DNA from: Corynebacterium sp. HMSC074A01
Lineage (GTDB): Bacteria > Actinomycetota > Actinomycetes > Mycobacteriales > Mycobacteriaceae
Length of the DNA stretch: 48,190 nucleotides
Direction: 5' to 3'
NCBI RefSeq assembly: GCF_001831515.1
Contig: NZ_KV825631.1
Location: 1-48,190 of the forward strand
The translations under genes were made by a program, and so were the position numbers. Below the pieces are notes generated by a model. It did not search any database and had not been told where the DNA came from. It saw nothing but the letters and a program-made list of their open reading frames with translations. Shown in pieces: positions 15,277 through 25,033 of the stretch. The first letter of the stretch is position 1, and each line of letters opens with the position of its first letter.

Positions 15277-16730
15277 TTCGCGTCCTCCTCTTTCCACTGC
15301 TCGGGTGTGGTCAAAAGCGGGTCGTGGCCGTTGTGGGCCTCCGCGACCTTGTCGCGCCGCTTGCCGAACATCTGCTGGACCACCAGCACCATGATGGTGA
15401 TGATGAAGGCGTCTCGGGTGATGATGGTGACGTCGAGAAGCCAGCCCGGCGCGCCCAAGTTATCCTCGCCCATCATGTGCCACATCAGCACTGGCCACAC
15501 CATCATGTCGACGGTCATCCAGCTCAGCAGCAGGCGCCAGTACGGCAGCGCAAGCACGGCCGGGACGATCAGCCAGATGGAGTACTGGGGGCTCCACACC
15601 TTGTTGAAGAGGAGGAAGAACCCGATGATCAGGGTGAGCAGCTCCGCGATGCGCGGCGTGCGCGGGGCCTTCAGCCCCATGACCAGGACCGCGGCGCAGC
15701 CGGCGAGGAAGAGGATGAGTGTGACGGCGTTGAGGATCACCGGCGCGCCCTCGCCGGAGTCGAAGCCGCCCCAGCCGGTCACGCGGGAGAAGACGGCGTA
15801 GATGGTCGTCCACTCCCAGCCGCGGTCGGTGTTCAGGCGGCGGAACTCGGCCCACGCCTCCGGGTTGCGCAGGTAGATGGGCAGGTTCACCACAACCCAG
15901 CTGACTATCGACGCCGCGAGCATCTTCAAAAACGGCACCAGGTCGCGCTTGCGCAGCGCGACGACCAGGTAGGCGCCGAGGGCGAAGATTGGCCACATCT
16001 TAAACGCGGTGCCCAGCCCGATCATCACGCCGGCCAGGGTGAACTTGCCGTTGCGGGCGGCGAGCAGCGCCGCGACCGCGAAGAAGATGGAGGGGATGTC
16101 CCAGTTGGTAAACGCGTGCATGATCAGAAGCGGCGAGCCCACGACCAGCAGCGTGTCCCACACGCGGTTGCCGGCGAGCTCGGCGACCATGCGCGCGGTG
16201 GCGACCCAGATGATCGCCAGGAAGAACACCGTGACGTAGAAGTACCAGCCCACCTCCGGCAGGAAACGCTGCGCCACGAAGTAGGTGTTGCGCGAGATGA
16301 AGGAGGTGAACCCCTGGAACAGGCCCGCGAGTACCGGGTACTCCATGTACCGGGTCAGGCCTTCCTCAACCCACGAGTAGTCGTACACAAAGCCTGGCTG
16401 GTCCAGGCCGCGCGCGCCGTAGAGCGGCACGATGTCGTTGTAGCAGAACGAGGTGAACTGGCGGTTGCCGTCCCAGTTCAGCTGGAGTACGCCGTTGTCG
16501 TCCGGCTTGCCGAGCGCACAGTTCGACTTCGACAACGCGCCCATGAAGAGGAAGACGTAGGCCACCGCGAAGATGGTGCGCAGCGGTGTCCAAAACTTCG
16601 CCCGCCCGATCTGCGCGTACTTGCCCATCGGGCCGCCGAGGAACTCGGTCCACCCACGGGCGATCGGTTCCGTGCGGCTCGGCTGCACGCGGTCTGCCGG
16701 ATCCGGCCACGTTGTGCTCTGCTTGGACAT
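15222..16730 (-). CDS. GT87-family (DUF2029) membrane glycosyltransferase
   Basis: A 502-residue protein with a cytoplasmic N-terminus of about 50 residues and about ten membrane segments. It is built like the polyprenyl-phosphate-mannose-dependent glycosyltransferases that act on the outer face of the membrane in corynebacteria and mycobacteria. The first large external loop (SNCALGKPDDNGVLQLNWDG) is where these enzymes act. The ATG at 16730 is chosen, with AAAGGTGGAG upstream; the in-frame GTG at 16748 lies in that site. It follows the penicillin-binding protein gene by 20 bases, as in other corynebacteria. The acceptor glycan cannot be told from the sequence. Confidence 0.85.
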   Translation of the reverse strand: MSKQSTTWPDPADRVQPSRTEPIARGWTEFLGGPMGKYAQIGRAKFWTPLRTIFAVAYVFLFMGALSKSNCALGKPDDNGVLQLNWDGNRQFTSFCYNDIVPLYGARGLDQPGFVYDYSWVEEGLTRYMEYPVLAGLFQGFTSFISRNTYFVAQRFLPEVGWYFYVTVFFLAIIWVATARMVAELAGNRVWDTLLVVGSPLLIMHAFTNWDIPSIFFAVAALLAARNGKFTLAGVMIGLGTAFKMWPIFALGAYLVVALRKRDLVPFLKMLAASIVSWVVVNLPIYLRNPEAWAEFRRLNTDRGWEWTTIYAVFSRVTGWGGFDSGEGAPVILNAVTLILFLAGCAAVLVMGLKAPRTPRIAELLTLIIGFFLLFNKVWSPQYSIWLIVPAVLALPYWRLLLSWMTVDMMVWPVLMWHMMGEDNLGAPGWLLDVTIITRDAFIITIMVLVVQQMFGKRRDKVAEAHNGHDPLLTTPEQWKEEDAKWAQQQSSASAQLQSASA

Positions 16731-16750
16731 CGCTTCTTTATTCTCCACCT

Positions 16751-18970
16751 TTATCGCAACGCGCCTTCAATACCGTCAAAGAAATCATTTACCGCATCAT
16801 TGAGCCCGAGGTCCGGCGCTGCCGGGGCCGGGGCGGGCGCAGGCGCGGGTGCCGGAGCAGGAGCCTGCTCCTGCGGTGCCGAAGGTGCGCCCGGTGCATC
16901 AGAGGACTCGCGATCTTCCGACGGCTGTTCTTCCGCAGGCTGCTCGCTCTGCTGCGTGGCCTGCTGCTGGTTGTAGTAGCTCCAGGAGTTGCCGCCCAGG
17001 TTCGCGCCGCCGGAGTACGGGTTCACGCCCCAGTAGACCGGGCTCGCGTCGTGGAAGTTCTGCACCTCCTGGCCCTCCAGGACCGTGTCCAGCACGCTCT
17101 TCCAAATCCGGGTCGGCGTCTGCGCACCCCACATCGTGCCGCCGCCCTCGTTGTAGATCGCGGAGGTGTTATCCGCGGTACCCACCCACACTGCAACGGA
17201 GAGCTGCGGGGTGGAACCCACCATCCACGCGTCCTTATTCAGGCCCGTGTCGCCCAGCTGCGCGGTACCGGTCTTGCCCGCGGCGGGGCGGCCGCCGGCG
17301 AGGTTGGCGTAGGAGTAAGGGATCACCGTCTGCATCGCCTGGATGACGTTGTCCGCCACCTGGGCGGACACGCGGCGCTCCGCGTAGTCGTTGTCGTTTT
17401 CGTAGAGCACCTCGCCGCGCGCGTCCTCGACGCGCTCGACAAAGTGGGTCGGGTGGTACACGCCACGGTTTGTCAGAGTGGCCACGCCGACAGCCATGTC
17501 GAGGACGCGGGACTGGTACTGCCCCAGCACGATGCCTTCGTAGGGCTGCCCACCGTTTTCGCGCAGGGTGACCGGGATGCCCGGGATGGAGCGCGCCACG
17601 CCGAGCGCGTGCGCCATGTCGGCGGTGTCCTGCGTCGTGTTGTCCAGGTCGTCCTGGATACGCATGTACGCGGTATTCGACGACACGCGCGTGGCCTCAG
17701 TCATGTTGATCATGCCGCCGCCACCGCCGTCGGCGTTGGTCACCACCGCGCCGTTCGGCAGCGTGACCGGGGAGGCGTCGAAGTTAGCGTTGAGCGGGAT
17801 GCCCTGCTGCAGCGCCGCCGCAAGGGTGAAGATCTTAAACGTCGAGCCCGTCTGCAGGCCCGCGTTGGCGTAGTCCCAACCGGAGGCGTCGTTGCCGCCG
17901 TAGTAGGCGCGCACGGCACCCGTGCCCGGCTCCACGGCGACCACACCGGTACGCGCGTCGTCCTGCAGGTTGGCCAGGTTCTCCTCGGCAATGCGGACCG
18001 TATCGTCCTGGGCCTTCTTATCAATCGTGGTGGTGATCTGTAGGCCGCGGTTGGTCAGGTCATCCTCCGAGATGCCGATCGCTGCCAGCTCCGTCATAAC
18101 CTGGTTCTTGATCAGGCCGTTCGGGCCGGTCGCCTCGGTGTAAGCAGAGTAGGTCGCCGGGTCACGCGTCTCCGGGAACTGCGCCTGGGCACGGACGCTC
18201 TGGTCAATGGCCCCCATCTCCACGAGACCGTCCATCACGTAGTTCCAGCGATCCTCCGCACCCTCCGGGTTCGTCCACGGGTCGAGCTGGCTTGGGCGCT
18301 GGATGGACGCGGCGAGCACCGCGCCCTCCTCCACCGTCAGCTCGCTGGCGGGCTTGGAGAAGTAGGCGTGCGCGGCCGCCTCGATGCCGTAGGCGTTACG
18401 TCCGAAGTAGACGGTATTCAGGTAGGCGCTGAGCACTTCTTCCTTCGACCAGGAGTTGGTCATCTTGATCGAGTACACCAGCTCCTTGGCCTTGCGCTGG
18501 TACGAGTGCTCATTGCCGACGATCGCGTTTTTCACGTACTGCTGCGTAATAGTAGAGCCGCCACCGGCAGAAGGGTTGCCGGTGAGCTGGCCGATCACCG
18601 CGCGGCCAAAGCCGGTAAAGGAGAACCCGGAGTTCTCCCAGAAGTCACGGTCCTCGGCCGCCAGCACCGCGTTCTGCACCTCAACCGGCACCTTGTCCAG
18701 CGGGATCTGCTCGCGGTTTCCCTCCGGCGGGACCACGCGGGCGAGTTCAGTCTTTGCGTCGCTGAAGTAGATGTTGGAGATCTGCGCCGCTTCGATCTCG
18801 TTCGGCTCCGGCAGGTTCGCCCGACTGTAGTTCCACGCGAACCACAGCGCGGGGATGGAGGCGATGAGCACCAACAGCAGCAACAGCGCCAGGAGCCACT
18901 GCCCGATGCGGGAGGGCTTCTTCTTTGCCACGGTGCTCCCGCTCTCGGGGGCTTTCTCGTTGTTTGTCAC
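16751..18970 (-). CDS. Class A penicillin-binding protein (PBP1b type)
   Basis: A 739-residue bifunctional peptidoglycan synthase. A cytoplasmic start and one membrane helix (about 23-47) precede the GT51 domain with catalytic Glu106 in EDRDFW and the GGGSTITQQ motif. The transpeptidase domain has STFK (Ser376, Lys379), SSN (430-432) and KTG (566-568). A Gln/Glu-rich stretch and an Ala-Pro repeat (about 704-718) follow. It polymerises and crosslinks peptidoglycan outside the membrane. GTG start with AAGGGA upstream. The corynebacterial gene near rpsF is usually called PBP1b; the exact symbol is uncertain. Confidence 0.95.
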   Translation of the reverse strand: MTNNEKAPESGSTVAKKKPSRIGQWLLALLLLLVLIASIPALWFAWNYSRANLPEPNEIEAAQISNIYFSDAKTELARVVPPEGNREQIPLDKVPVEVQNAVLAAEDRDFWENSGFSFTGFGRAVIGQLTGNPSAGGGSTITQQYVKNAIVGNEHSYQRKAKELVYSIKMTNSWSKEEVLSAYLNTVYFGRNAYGIEAAAHAYFSKPASELTVEEGAVLAASIQRPSQLDPWTNPEGAEDRWNYVMDGLVEMGAIDQSVRAQAQFPETRDPATYSAYTEATGPNGLIKNQVMTELAAIGISEDDLTNRGLQITTTIDKKAQDDTVRIAEENLANLQDDARTGVVAVEPGTGAVRAYYGGNDASGWDYANAGLQTGSTFKIFTLAAALQQGIPLNANFDASPVTLPNGAVVTNADGGGGGMINMTEATRVSSNTAYMRIQDDLDNTTQDTADMAHALGVARSIPGIPVTLRENGGQPYEGIVLGQYQSRVLDMAVGVATLTNRGVYHPTHFVERVEDARGEVLYENDNDYAERRVSAQVADNVIQAMQTVIPYSYANLAGGRPAAGKTGTAQLGDTGLNKDAWMVGSTPQLSVAVWVGTADNTSAIYNEGGGTMWGAQTPTRIWKSVLDTVLEGQEVQNFHDASPVYWGVNPYSGGANLGGNSWSYYNQQQATQQSEQPAEEQPSEDRESSDAPGAPSAPQEQAPAPAPAPAPAPAPAAPDLGLNDAVNDFFDGIEGALR

Positions 18971-19053
18971 GCGTTTTCCCTTGCAACGTCGACGACGACA
19001 GCAGTCACAATGCTCTCAATACTTACAGGACACACTACCCGCCCACCGCGAAA

Positions 19054-19416
19054 TCACCCTACTGGGCAAGCAGTAAAAGCCTTGCACAAATAATTCCACT
19101 TGCACTCCGGGCACACCTCGACGAAATGCACCGTGATCGGGCCGACCTCAGCAACGAGCCGGTCGATCTCCTCCTCGCTGCGCGCGGTGTTCGCGCGGCG
19201 GCCCAGAGCGTCCCCGTAGACCCACTTCACGTCCCGCATTTCCCCACCACAGATAGGACAGGGGCGCTCGGCGGGCGTACCGTGGAATTCGCTGGCGGTG
19301 CGGAGGAGAAAATCGGCGTCGCAGACGTCGCTAAGCAGCAGGCGTCCAGCGTGGAAATCCCGCAGGGTTTGGCGGCGGGCCCACTCGTGGGAGATCTCGT
19401 ACCGGTAAGCAAACAC
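19054..19416 (-). CDS. DUF5318 zinc-ribbon-like protein
   Basis: A 120-residue actinobacterial DUF5318 protein (Rv0049 type) with two cysteine pairs, CPIC and CPEC, that look like a zinc ribbon, and a conserved HEWARR region near the start. The function is unknown; its place next to the class A PBP is conserved among corynebacteria and mycobacteria. The start is GTG 19416: the -10 box TATACT (19424-19429, minus) lies exactly seven bases before it, so the transcript is probably leaderless. The in-frame ATG at 19437 would lie upstream of that box. Confidence 0.85.
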   Translation of the reverse strand: MFAYRYEISHEWARRQTLRDFHAGRLLLSDVCDADFLLRTASEFHGTPAERPCPICGGEMRDVKWVYGDALGRRANTARSEEEIDRLVAEVGPITVHFVEVCPECKWNYLCKAFTACPVG

Positions 19417-19450
19417 CCCGACTAGTATAGTCATCACAAAGCTGGTACTA

Positions 19451-19464
19451 TTTAGTCGCCTAAA
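19451..19464. promoter_or_regulatory. Inverted repeat in the marR promoter
   Basis: TTTAG-TCGC-CTAAA overlaps the end of a plausible -10 box, TACTAT (19446-19451), and the expected transcription start of the MarR gene. The position fits an autorepression operator. Binding is inferred. Confidence 0.5.
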
Positions 19465-19488
19465 AGCGTCGAGGAGTTGGAGAAGACC

Positions 19489-19959
19489 GTGTCACAGGAG
19501 CCCCAGGAACAACCAGACCCGTACGAGATTGCGCAACGCATCCGTCCCGCGATGACCTCGTTGTACGTCACCTACTTCCGCACCGCCGAACACTCGGACC
19601 TCACCGGTCCCCAGCTGTCCATCCTGCGCAGGCTCGCAGAGGAAGGCCCGACCCGTATCAGCCGGATCGCCGAAGCGGAGGGCGTGCGCATGCCGACCGC
19701 CTCAAATACCGTTAACCAGCTGGAGAAGCGCGGGCTGGTGCAGCGCATTCGCTCCGAGCACGACCGCCGCGGTGTAAGCGTGGAGACCACCAAGCTGGGC
19801 CGTGATGAGCTCCACCGCGTGGGCGATGAGCGCACCCGCTACCTGGGCGAGATGCTCGGGACCCTTGACCAGGAGTCGCTGCGCAAGCTCGACAGCGTCA
19901 CCGACATCATCAACCTGCTCGCTGAGGCCTACGTGAATAAAGAACATCCCACCACGTAG
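19489..19959 (+). CDS. MarR-family transcriptional regulator
   Basis: A 156-residue winged-helix protein. The recognition region is MPTASNTVNQLEKRGLVQR, followed by the wing with SEHDRRGVSVETT. GTG 19489 is chosen over the in-frame TTG at 19477 because GGAG lies seven bases upstream. It should bind as a dimer, probably to the inverted repeat at 19451-19464. It is divergent from DUF5318 and directly precedes the Usp gene, whose own promoter lies in the end of this gene. The ligand and other targets are unknown. Confidence 0.9.
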   Translation: MSQEPQEQPDPYEIAQRIRPAMTSLYVTYFRTAEHSDLTGPQLSILRRLAEEGPTRISRIAEAEGVRMPTASNTVNQLEKRGLVQRIRSEHDRRGVSVETTKLGRDELHRVGDERTRYLGEMLGTLDQESLRKLDSVTDIINLLAEAYVNKEHPTT

Positions 19960-19969
19960 AATCGGGGGT

Positions 19970-20950
19970 GTGACGGCACGTTCTTTCTCCAGCGATCTGG
20001 CGCAGCTGCCCCGCGACGAGGGGGAGCTGCGCATCGTCGTTGGCTGGGACTCGAGCAACTCCAACAACAAAGAAGCCCTCGAGTACGCGGCCTGGCTCGG
20101 CCGCTCCCTGCCGGTCAAGGTGCAGGTGATGTCCACCACAAAAAAGTCGTGGACGACCTCCATGTCCGGCAAGAAGTACAAAAAGTGGCTCAAGCGCTCG
20201 CAGGAAAGCTTTCACAAGCAGGTGGAGAAGGCCCTCGACGGGGTCTTGCCCACCTCGCAGCGCGCCCCCAACGTCGCCCGTCTGGTCGAGCGCACGGGCG
20301 GCACCGAGCCGCTTTACGACGTCGCGCGGACCTTCAACGCCGACATGATCATCCTCGGCTCCCGCGCCAAAACCGCCAAGAGCCGCTTCCGCCCCACCAG
20401 CGAGGCGGACCAGCTCATGCACTCCTCCACCCTGCCACTGGGACTGGCACCGAAGCACCTCACGCTCTCAAAGAAGGGCGTCACCCGGGTCACCTACGCG
20501 CTGATCGACTCCGACGAAGTCACCGGCGACGGCAACCGGGAACGTTTCCCCGGCCTGGCCTACGCCGCCACGATGGCCTGCATTGTTGGCGTGCCCTTAC
20601 GTATCGTCGCCTTTTCTCCTAATGAGCGCGCGGGTGAATTCTCCCACGAGCTTGCGGCCTGGAACGAAACCACGCTCGGCCTCCTCGACCGGGTGCGTGA
20701 CCAGGCCTTTAGCGTGTGTAACCAGGTCGAGGGCTGTGAGGGGCTCGACGTGGAGACGCTACTCGCCTCCGGCAAGGGGTGGAAGCGCGCGATAGATAGC
20801 GTGAAGTGGAAGAAGGGCGACCTGCTGTGCCTCGGCTCGCAGCCCTCCGGGCAGCTCAAGCGCGTGTTCGTGGGCACCCGCGAGGGCGAGTTCATCCGCT
20901 TTGCCCCCGTGCCGGTGCTGATCTACCCGCGCTCGGAGGCCGAACACTAG
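19970..20950 (+). CDS. Universal stress protein, two-domain
   Basis: A 326-residue protein made of two Usp-like halves. The N-terminal half starts with LRIVVGWDSSNSNNKEALEYA and the second (from about residue 165) with VTYALIDSDEV. A basic stretch (KKYKKWLKRSQ) lies in the first half. The typical G-x2-G-x9-G nucleotide loop is only partly recognisable (LGSRAKTAKS), so ATP binding is uncertain. GTG start: the -10 box TAGAAT (19957-19962) is seven bases upstream, and its first three bases are the marR stop codon. Confidence 0.85.
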   Translation: MTARSFSSDLAQLPRDEGELRIVVGWDSSNSNNKEALEYAAWLGRSLPVKVQVMSTTKKSWTTSMSGKKYKKWLKRSQESFHKQVEKALDGVLPTSQRAPNVARLVERTGGTEPLYDVARTFNADMIILGSRAKTAKSRFRPTSEADQLMHSSTLPLGLAPKHLTLSKKGVTRVTYALIDSDEVTGDGNRERFPGLAYAATMACIVGVPLRIVAFSPNERAGEFSHELAAWNETTLGLLDRVRDQAFSVCNQVEGCEGLDVETLLASGKGWKRAIDSVKWKKGDLLCLGSQPSGQLKRVFVGTREGEFIRFAPVPVLIYPRSEAEH

Positions 20951-20965
20951 ACAAGGGTGGTACAG

Positions 20966-21382
20966 ATGGGAACTATGCGCGAACACCCAGAAAACGACCT
21001 CTCCTATCCCGCAGACCGCTTCAGCCGGGTACGGCCCGAGCCGCAGGACTTTGACGCGCTGGCCGATGAACCCGACCCAGCCGAGGTAGCGGAGCGCAAC
21101 AAGCGCTCCACGCGGCAGGCCATCACCTTTGCCGCCAGCTCGGTCGCGATCACGCTGCTCGTGGGCTTCGTACTCAAGGCGATCCCCGGAATCAGCGAGA
21201 ACACCTGGGCCGTGCTCACCTCAATCCCGCCCGTCGTCGCGCTTTTGGCCTGCGCCGTGATCATGGTGCGCAAGCTCAACCGCTACGAGCGCTGGGTGCC
21301 GTGGATGGGCGTGTTCTGGCTGCCGATGGTGCCGTTTACCATGGTGGTGCTCATCATCACCATCGGCAAGCTGGCCACCTAG
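20966..21382 (+). CDS. Two-helix membrane protein of unknown function
   Basis: A 138-residue protein: about 50 polar residues rich in Asp, Glu, Pro and Arg, then three hydrophobic stretches. The second ends in a short basic loop ([10 protein letters not shown]). ATG 20966 is preceded by GGGTGG; an ATG three codons on is possible. It follows the Usp gene by 15 bases and is probably co-transcribed. Family not recognised. Its 3' end overlaps the convergent trhO by four bases. Confidence 0.75.
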   Translation: MGTMREHPENDLSYPADRFSRVRPEPQDFDALADEPDPAEVAERNKRSTRQAITFAASSVAITLLVGFVLKAIPGISENTWAVLTSIPPVVALLACAVIMVRKLNRYERWVPWMGVFWLPMVPFTMVVLIITIGKLAT

Positions 21383-22269
21383 CCCTGTGCGCACTCCCCA
21401 CAGTACGGGTTGCGCTCACGGCACTCGGGGCAGCTGAGGTACTGCACGCGGCATTCTGGCTCGTTGGCGCAGTTGTAGAAGCGGTTGGTCGCCTCCCCGC
21501 AGTGCACGCAGTGGCCCAGCTGCACGTAGTTGGGGTCTTCTGCCCCACCGCCGAACTCGGTGTGCATGCGCTTGTCAAAGACGTAGAGGGAGCCCTCCCA
21601 CAACCCGGAGTTGCCGTACTTCTCGCCGTAGCGCACGATCCCGCCGTCGATCTGGTAAACGTCTTCGAACCCGCGGTTGATCATCAGGCTGGAGAGCACC
21701 TCGCAGCGGATGCCGCCGGTGCAGTAGGAAATGACCGGTTTGTCCTTCATCCAGTCGTACTTGCCGCTGTCCAGCTCCCGGATGAAGTCGTGGGTGGTCT
21801 CCACGTCCGGCACAACCGCGTTCTTGAACTTGCCGATCTCGGCCTCGCGCGCGTTGCGCCCGTCGAAGAAGACAACGTCCGGGTTGTTCTCCACCAGCTC
21901 GTTGACCTCTTCGGGGCTCAGGTGCTTCCCACCACCGACGACGCCATGCTCGTCCACCTTGAGCTCGCCGGGCGCGCCGAAAGACACGATCTCCTCGCGC
22001 GCCTTGACCGACAGTTTGGGGAAGTCCTCGCGGCCACCCTCGGACCACTTGAACTCAATGCCGCGGAAGTACTCGCGCGTCTTCTTCGCGTACGTCTTAC
22101 ACGCATCAATCGGGCCGCCGACCGTGCCGTTGATGCCGTCCTTGGACACGATGATCCTCCCGTTAAGGCCCAGCCCCTCGCACAGGTCGCGCTGCCAGAG
22201 CCGCACGGCGTCCGGGTCGGCGATGGGCTGGAACTTGTAGTACAGGAGGATTTTGTTAACGCTGGCCAC
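21379..22269 (-). CDS. trhO: tRNA uridine(34) hydroxylase TrhO (rhodanese-like)
   Basis: A 296-residue YceA/TrhO protein. An N-terminal acylphosphatase-like domain ([14 protein letters not shown] through [16 protein letters not shown]) precedes a rhodanese domain with catalytic-loop cysteines in YCTGGIRCE, and a C-terminal zinc-like cluster ([25 protein letters not shown]). The family makes 5-hydroxyuridine at position 34 of tRNA from O2. Start GTG 22269 lies inside the 3' end of the HTH gene (14-base overlap) with no clear ribosome-binding site, so translation is likely coupled. Confidence 0.93.
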   Translation of the reverse strand: MASVNKILLYYKFQPIADPDAVRLWQRDLCEGLGLNGRIIVSKDGINGTVGGPIDACKTYAKKTREYFRGIEFKWSEGGREDFPKLSVKAREEIVSFGAPGELKVDEHGVVGGGKHLSPEEVNELVENNPDVVFFDGRNAREAEIGKFKNAVVPDVETTHDFIRELDSGKYDWMKDKPVISYCTGGIRCEVLSSLMINRGFEDVYQIDGGIVRYGEKYGNSGLWEGSLYVFDKRMHTEFGGGAEDPNYVQLGHCVHCGEATNRFYNCANEPECRVQYLSCPECRERNPYCGECAQG

Positions 22270-22615
22270 GGATATTTGCCATCTGATCCTTGTAGGCCAC
22301 TGCGTCGCGCGTGTAGACGCGGCGGTGGGTGCCGACCTTGTGCCCGGTCAAGTGCCCCTCGTCGATCAGCTTGACCACGAAGGGGCGGGACACGCCGAGG
22401 AGGTTGGCCACCTGCTGGGTGGTCATTTCCTCCTCGGGGCCGGGGGCCTTGACCAGGCGACCCTCAGCCAGGTCCTCAATAATGTCGCGGAGCCACACTG
22501 CCGTTTCCTTCGGCAGCGTCACAGTATCCGAAGCGTGCGTTCGGGCCTGTGAGAGGTTGTTGTTCAAATCTGCCAGTGCTTGCTCTACCGGTGAGAGCTT
22601 CTCTTCCGTTGCCAT
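22256..22615 (-). CDS. Excisionase-type helix-turn-helix DNA-binding protein
   Basis: A 119-residue protein. The C-terminal half has the MerR/excisionase helix-turn-helix ([25 protein letters not shown]) and wing ([15 protein letters not shown]). The N-terminal half is helical and may dimerise or bind a partner; such proteins are often annotated as antitoxin-like, but no toxin gene is next to it. Start ATG 22615: the -10 box TATGAT (22623-22628, minus) is seven bases upstream, so it is probably leaderless. It overlaps trhO, which it may co-express. Confidence 0.85.
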   Translation of the reverse strand: MATEEKLSPVEQALADLNNNLSQARTHASDTVTLPKETAVWLRDIIEDLAEGRLVKAPGPEEEMTTQQVANLLGVSRPFVVKLIDEGHLTGHKVGTHRRVYTRDAVAYKDQMANIRGQR

Positions 22616-22676
22616 GCCCGCAATCATACGAACAATCCGCAACGAGCGCAATAGGAGAAGCGCAAAGCGTGCAAAT

Positions 22677-24170
22677 TTAGCGCTTGTGGTAGAGCCCCTT
22701 CTTCCAATACTTCGGCTCGGAGGTGACCAAAACGCCCAGGTTGCGGAAGATTCCCTCGTCCACCGAGCCGAGAATGGTGGTGGTGTGTGCATCGCAGCCG
22801 CGCAAGTTGCGCAGCTGGTCCAGCGCCGCGGCAGCATCCGAGTTCGTCGAAGCCGACACGGAAAGCGCGATGAGCACCTCGTCAGTGTGCAGGCGCGGGT
22901 TCACCGAGCCCAGGTGCTTCGTCTTTAAGGTTTGGATCGGCTCGATGGAGTCCGGGGACAAAAGGTGCACGCTATCGTCGATACCCGCGAGCTGCTTGAG
23001 CGCATTGAGCAACACCGCGGCCGAGGGCCCAAGCAGATCGGAGGTCTTGCCGGTGACGATCGTGCCGTCCGGCAGCTCAAGCGCGGCCCCTGGCTTGCCC
23101 GTTTCCTCGGCCACTTCAAGCGCGGGCGCAACCACCGGGCGATCCGCCGTGGTCACCTCTGCTTTGCGCAGCACGTTGGCGATGCGGGCGGACTCCGTGT
23201 TGTCCTTATCCGCGCGGCGCTCCTCCACAAGCGCCTTGTAGTAGCGGCGGATAATCTCCTGCTCGGCGGCGTGGCGGCAGGCCGCGTCGTCGGAAATGCA
23301 GTAACCCGCCATGTTCACGCCCATGTCGGTCGGCGACTCGTAGGGCGTCTCCCCGGTGACCTCGCGCAGCAGCGTCTTGAGCAGCGGGAAGACCTCGATG
23401 TCGCGGTTGTAGGAGGTGACCTTCTCCCCGTAGGCCTCCAGGTGGTACTGGTCGATCACGTTGATGTCGTCCAGGTCCGCGGTGGCCGCCTCGTACGCCA
23501 GGTTCACCGGGTGCGACAGCGGCAGGTTCCAGATGGGGAAGGTCTCAAACTTGGCGTAACCAGCCGGAATGCCGCGCTTGTGCTCGTGGTAGACCTGGCT
23601 TAAGCAAGTGGCCAGCTTGCCGGAGCCCGGCCCCGGCGCGGTCATCACAATGAGGTCGCGCGCGGTCTCCACGTAATCGTTGTGGCCGAAGCCGTCCTCG
23701 GAGACCACGGTCGCCGTGTCGTTGGGGTAGCCCGGGATCATGTAGTGACGCGAAACCTTCAATCCCAGCCTGCCCAGGCGCTCCAGGAAGGCCTCGACGT
23801 TCTCGTTGTGGCCTTCCAGCTGCGTGACCACCACGTTTTCCACCAAAAAGCCACGGTCGCGGAAGACGTCCACCAGGCGCAGCACGTCGTCCTCGTAGGT
23901 GATACCGAGGTCGGCGCGCACCTTCTGACGCACCACGTCACCCGCGTTAAAGCAGATGACAATCTCCACCTCGTCCTTGATCCGGTCCAGCATGGCGATC
24001 TTGTTGTCCGGGGTGAACCCGGGCAAGACGCGGGAGGCGTGGTGGTCGTCGAAAAGCTTGCCCCCCATCTCTAAGTACAACTTGCCGCCGATCTCCCGCC
24101 TTCGCGCGGTGATGTGCTCGGACTGCATCTGGATGTATTTTTCGCGGTCAAACCCGATCGTGTACGGCAT
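22677..24170 (-). CDS. DUF1846 family protein
   Basis: A 497-residue protein of the DUF1846 family (start [13 protein letters not shown]). A P-loop-like segment [17 protein letters not shown] lies around residue 180, in a Rossmann-like N-terminal domain. The family has known structures but no agreed function. Start ATG 24170: the -10 box TATTAT (24178-24183, minus) is exactly seven bases upstream and there is no Shine-Dalgarno. The promoter is back to back with that of the DNA glycosylase gene. It is 61 bases upstream of the HTH gene. Confidence 0.9.
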   Translation of the reverse strand: MPYTIGFDREKYIQMQSEHITARRREIGGKLYLEMGGKLFDDHHASRVLPGFTPDNKIAMLDRIKDEVEIVICFNAGDVVRQKVRADLGITYEDDVLRLVDVFRDRGFLVENVVVTQLEGHNENVEAFLERLGRLGLKVSRHYMIPGYPNDTATVVSEDGFGHNDYVETARDLIVMTAPGPGSGKLATCLSQVYHEHKRGIPAGYAKFETFPIWNLPLSHPVNLAYEAATADLDDINVIDQYHLEAYGEKVTSYNRDIEVFPLLKTLLREVTGETPYESPTDMGVNMAGYCISDDAACRHAAEQEIIRRYYKALVEERRADKDNTESARIANVLRKAEVTTADRPVVAPALEVAEETGKPGAALELPDGTIVTGKTSDLLGPSAAVLLNALKQLAGIDDSVHLLSPDSIEPIQTLKTKHLGSVNPRLHTDEVLIALSVSASTNSDAAAALDQLRNLRGCDAHTTTILGSVDEGIFRNLGVLVTSEPKYWKKGLYHKR

Positions 24171-24177
24171 GGGAGCA

Positions 24178-24187
24178 ATAATACAAT
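24178..24187. promoter_or_regulatory. Overlapping divergent -10 boxes, DUF1846 and nei
   Basis: Minus-strand TATTAT (24178-24183) serves DUF1846; plus-strand TACAAT (24182-24187) serves the glycosylase gene. They share two bases, so the two promoters cannot be open at once. Confidence 0.6.
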
Positions 24188-24216
24188 TTTGGGCATGCAG
24201 TTTTGGAAGTGCCACG

Positions 24217-25023
24217 ATGCCTGAGGGTCACGTCATTCACCGCCTGGCCACGCGCCTGAACGAAGAGTTTCGCGGCGCGCCGCTCGCCGCGTCTTCGCCG
24301 CAGGGGCGCTTCGATGCCTCGCTTATCGACGCCCACACGCTGGTTTCCGCCCAAGCCCTGGGCAAGCACCTCTTCCTGGAGTTTTCGGATACTTTTGTGC
24401 ACATCCACCTGGGGCTGATCGGCTCTTTGCGCTTCGAGCCGGCCGAGGACATCTGGGGCCAAATCCGGCTGCGGCTGGTGCCCGACGGCGGGGCAGGCGA
24501 CATCGCCGCGAACCTGCGCGGGCCGCAGACCTGCGCCTACCTCAGCCCGGCGGAAGTCGCCGCCATCGTCGAGCGTGCCGGCGAGGACCCACTCAGTCCA
24601 GACGCCGACCCGGACGCACTGTGGGCGCGGGTGCACCGCTCGAAGCGCACGATCGGCTCGCTGATGATGGACCAGTCCTACTTCGCCGGGGTGGGCAACA
24701 TCTATCGCGCGGAGCCGCTGTTCCGGCTAGGGATTTCGCCCTTTACACCGGGGCGAGCGCTCGACCGTGCAGAGTTCGACGCGCTGTGGGCCGACCTGGT
24801 GCAGCTCATGCGCTACGGATTCGAGCACGGGCGCATCGACACGGTGCGCGATGAGCACTCGCCGGAGGCGATGGGGCGCGCGCCGCGCAAGGACGACCAC
24901 GGCGGCGAGGTCTACGTCTACCGCCGCGCGGGCCAGCCCTGCTACATCTGCGGCGAGGAGATCGCGCTGCGCAAGGTGGAGGGCCGCAACCTGTTCTGGT
25001 GCCCCGGCTGCCAGCGCGACTAG
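24217..25023 (+). CDS. DNA glycosylase/AP lyase of the Nei2/Fpg family
   Basis: A 268-residue base-excision repair enzyme. It begins MPEGH, so Pro2 is the nucleophile and Glu3 the catalytic acid; this fixes the start at 24217 although the frame is open upstream. The helix-two-turn-helix [14 protein letters not shown] and a zinc finger (CYIC and CPGC, near the C-terminus) are present. It removes oxidised bases and nicks the strand. GGAAG lies upstream of ATG, and TACAAT (24182-24187) is a likely -10. I call it Nei2-like because of MPEGH and the C4 finger. Confidence 0.93.
   Translation: MPEGHVIHRLATRLNEEFRGAPLAASSPQGRFDASLIDAHTLVSAQALGKHLFLEFSDTFVHIHLGLIGSLRFEPAEDIWGQIRLRLVPDGGAGDIAANLRGPQTCAYLSPAEVAAIVERAGEDPLSPDADPDALWARVHRSKRTIGSLMMDQSYFAGVGNIYRAEPLFRLGISPFTPGRALDRAEFDALWADLVQLMRYGFEHGRIDTVRDEHSPEAMGRAPRKDDHGGEVYVYRRAGQPCYICGEEIALRKVEGRNLFWCPGCQRD
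24321..24331 (-). repeat. CGTCGATAAGC iterated word, copy 9
   Basis: Exact copy in the nei gene, read as Leu-Ile-Asp. Confidence 0.85.
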
Positions 25024-25033
25024 CCTGGCCGGT

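Noticed and set aside
15237..16976. A 579-residue open frame opposite the GT87 gene and the PBP 3' end
   Set aside because: Arg/His/Asp-rich shadow with no membrane segment or family sign.
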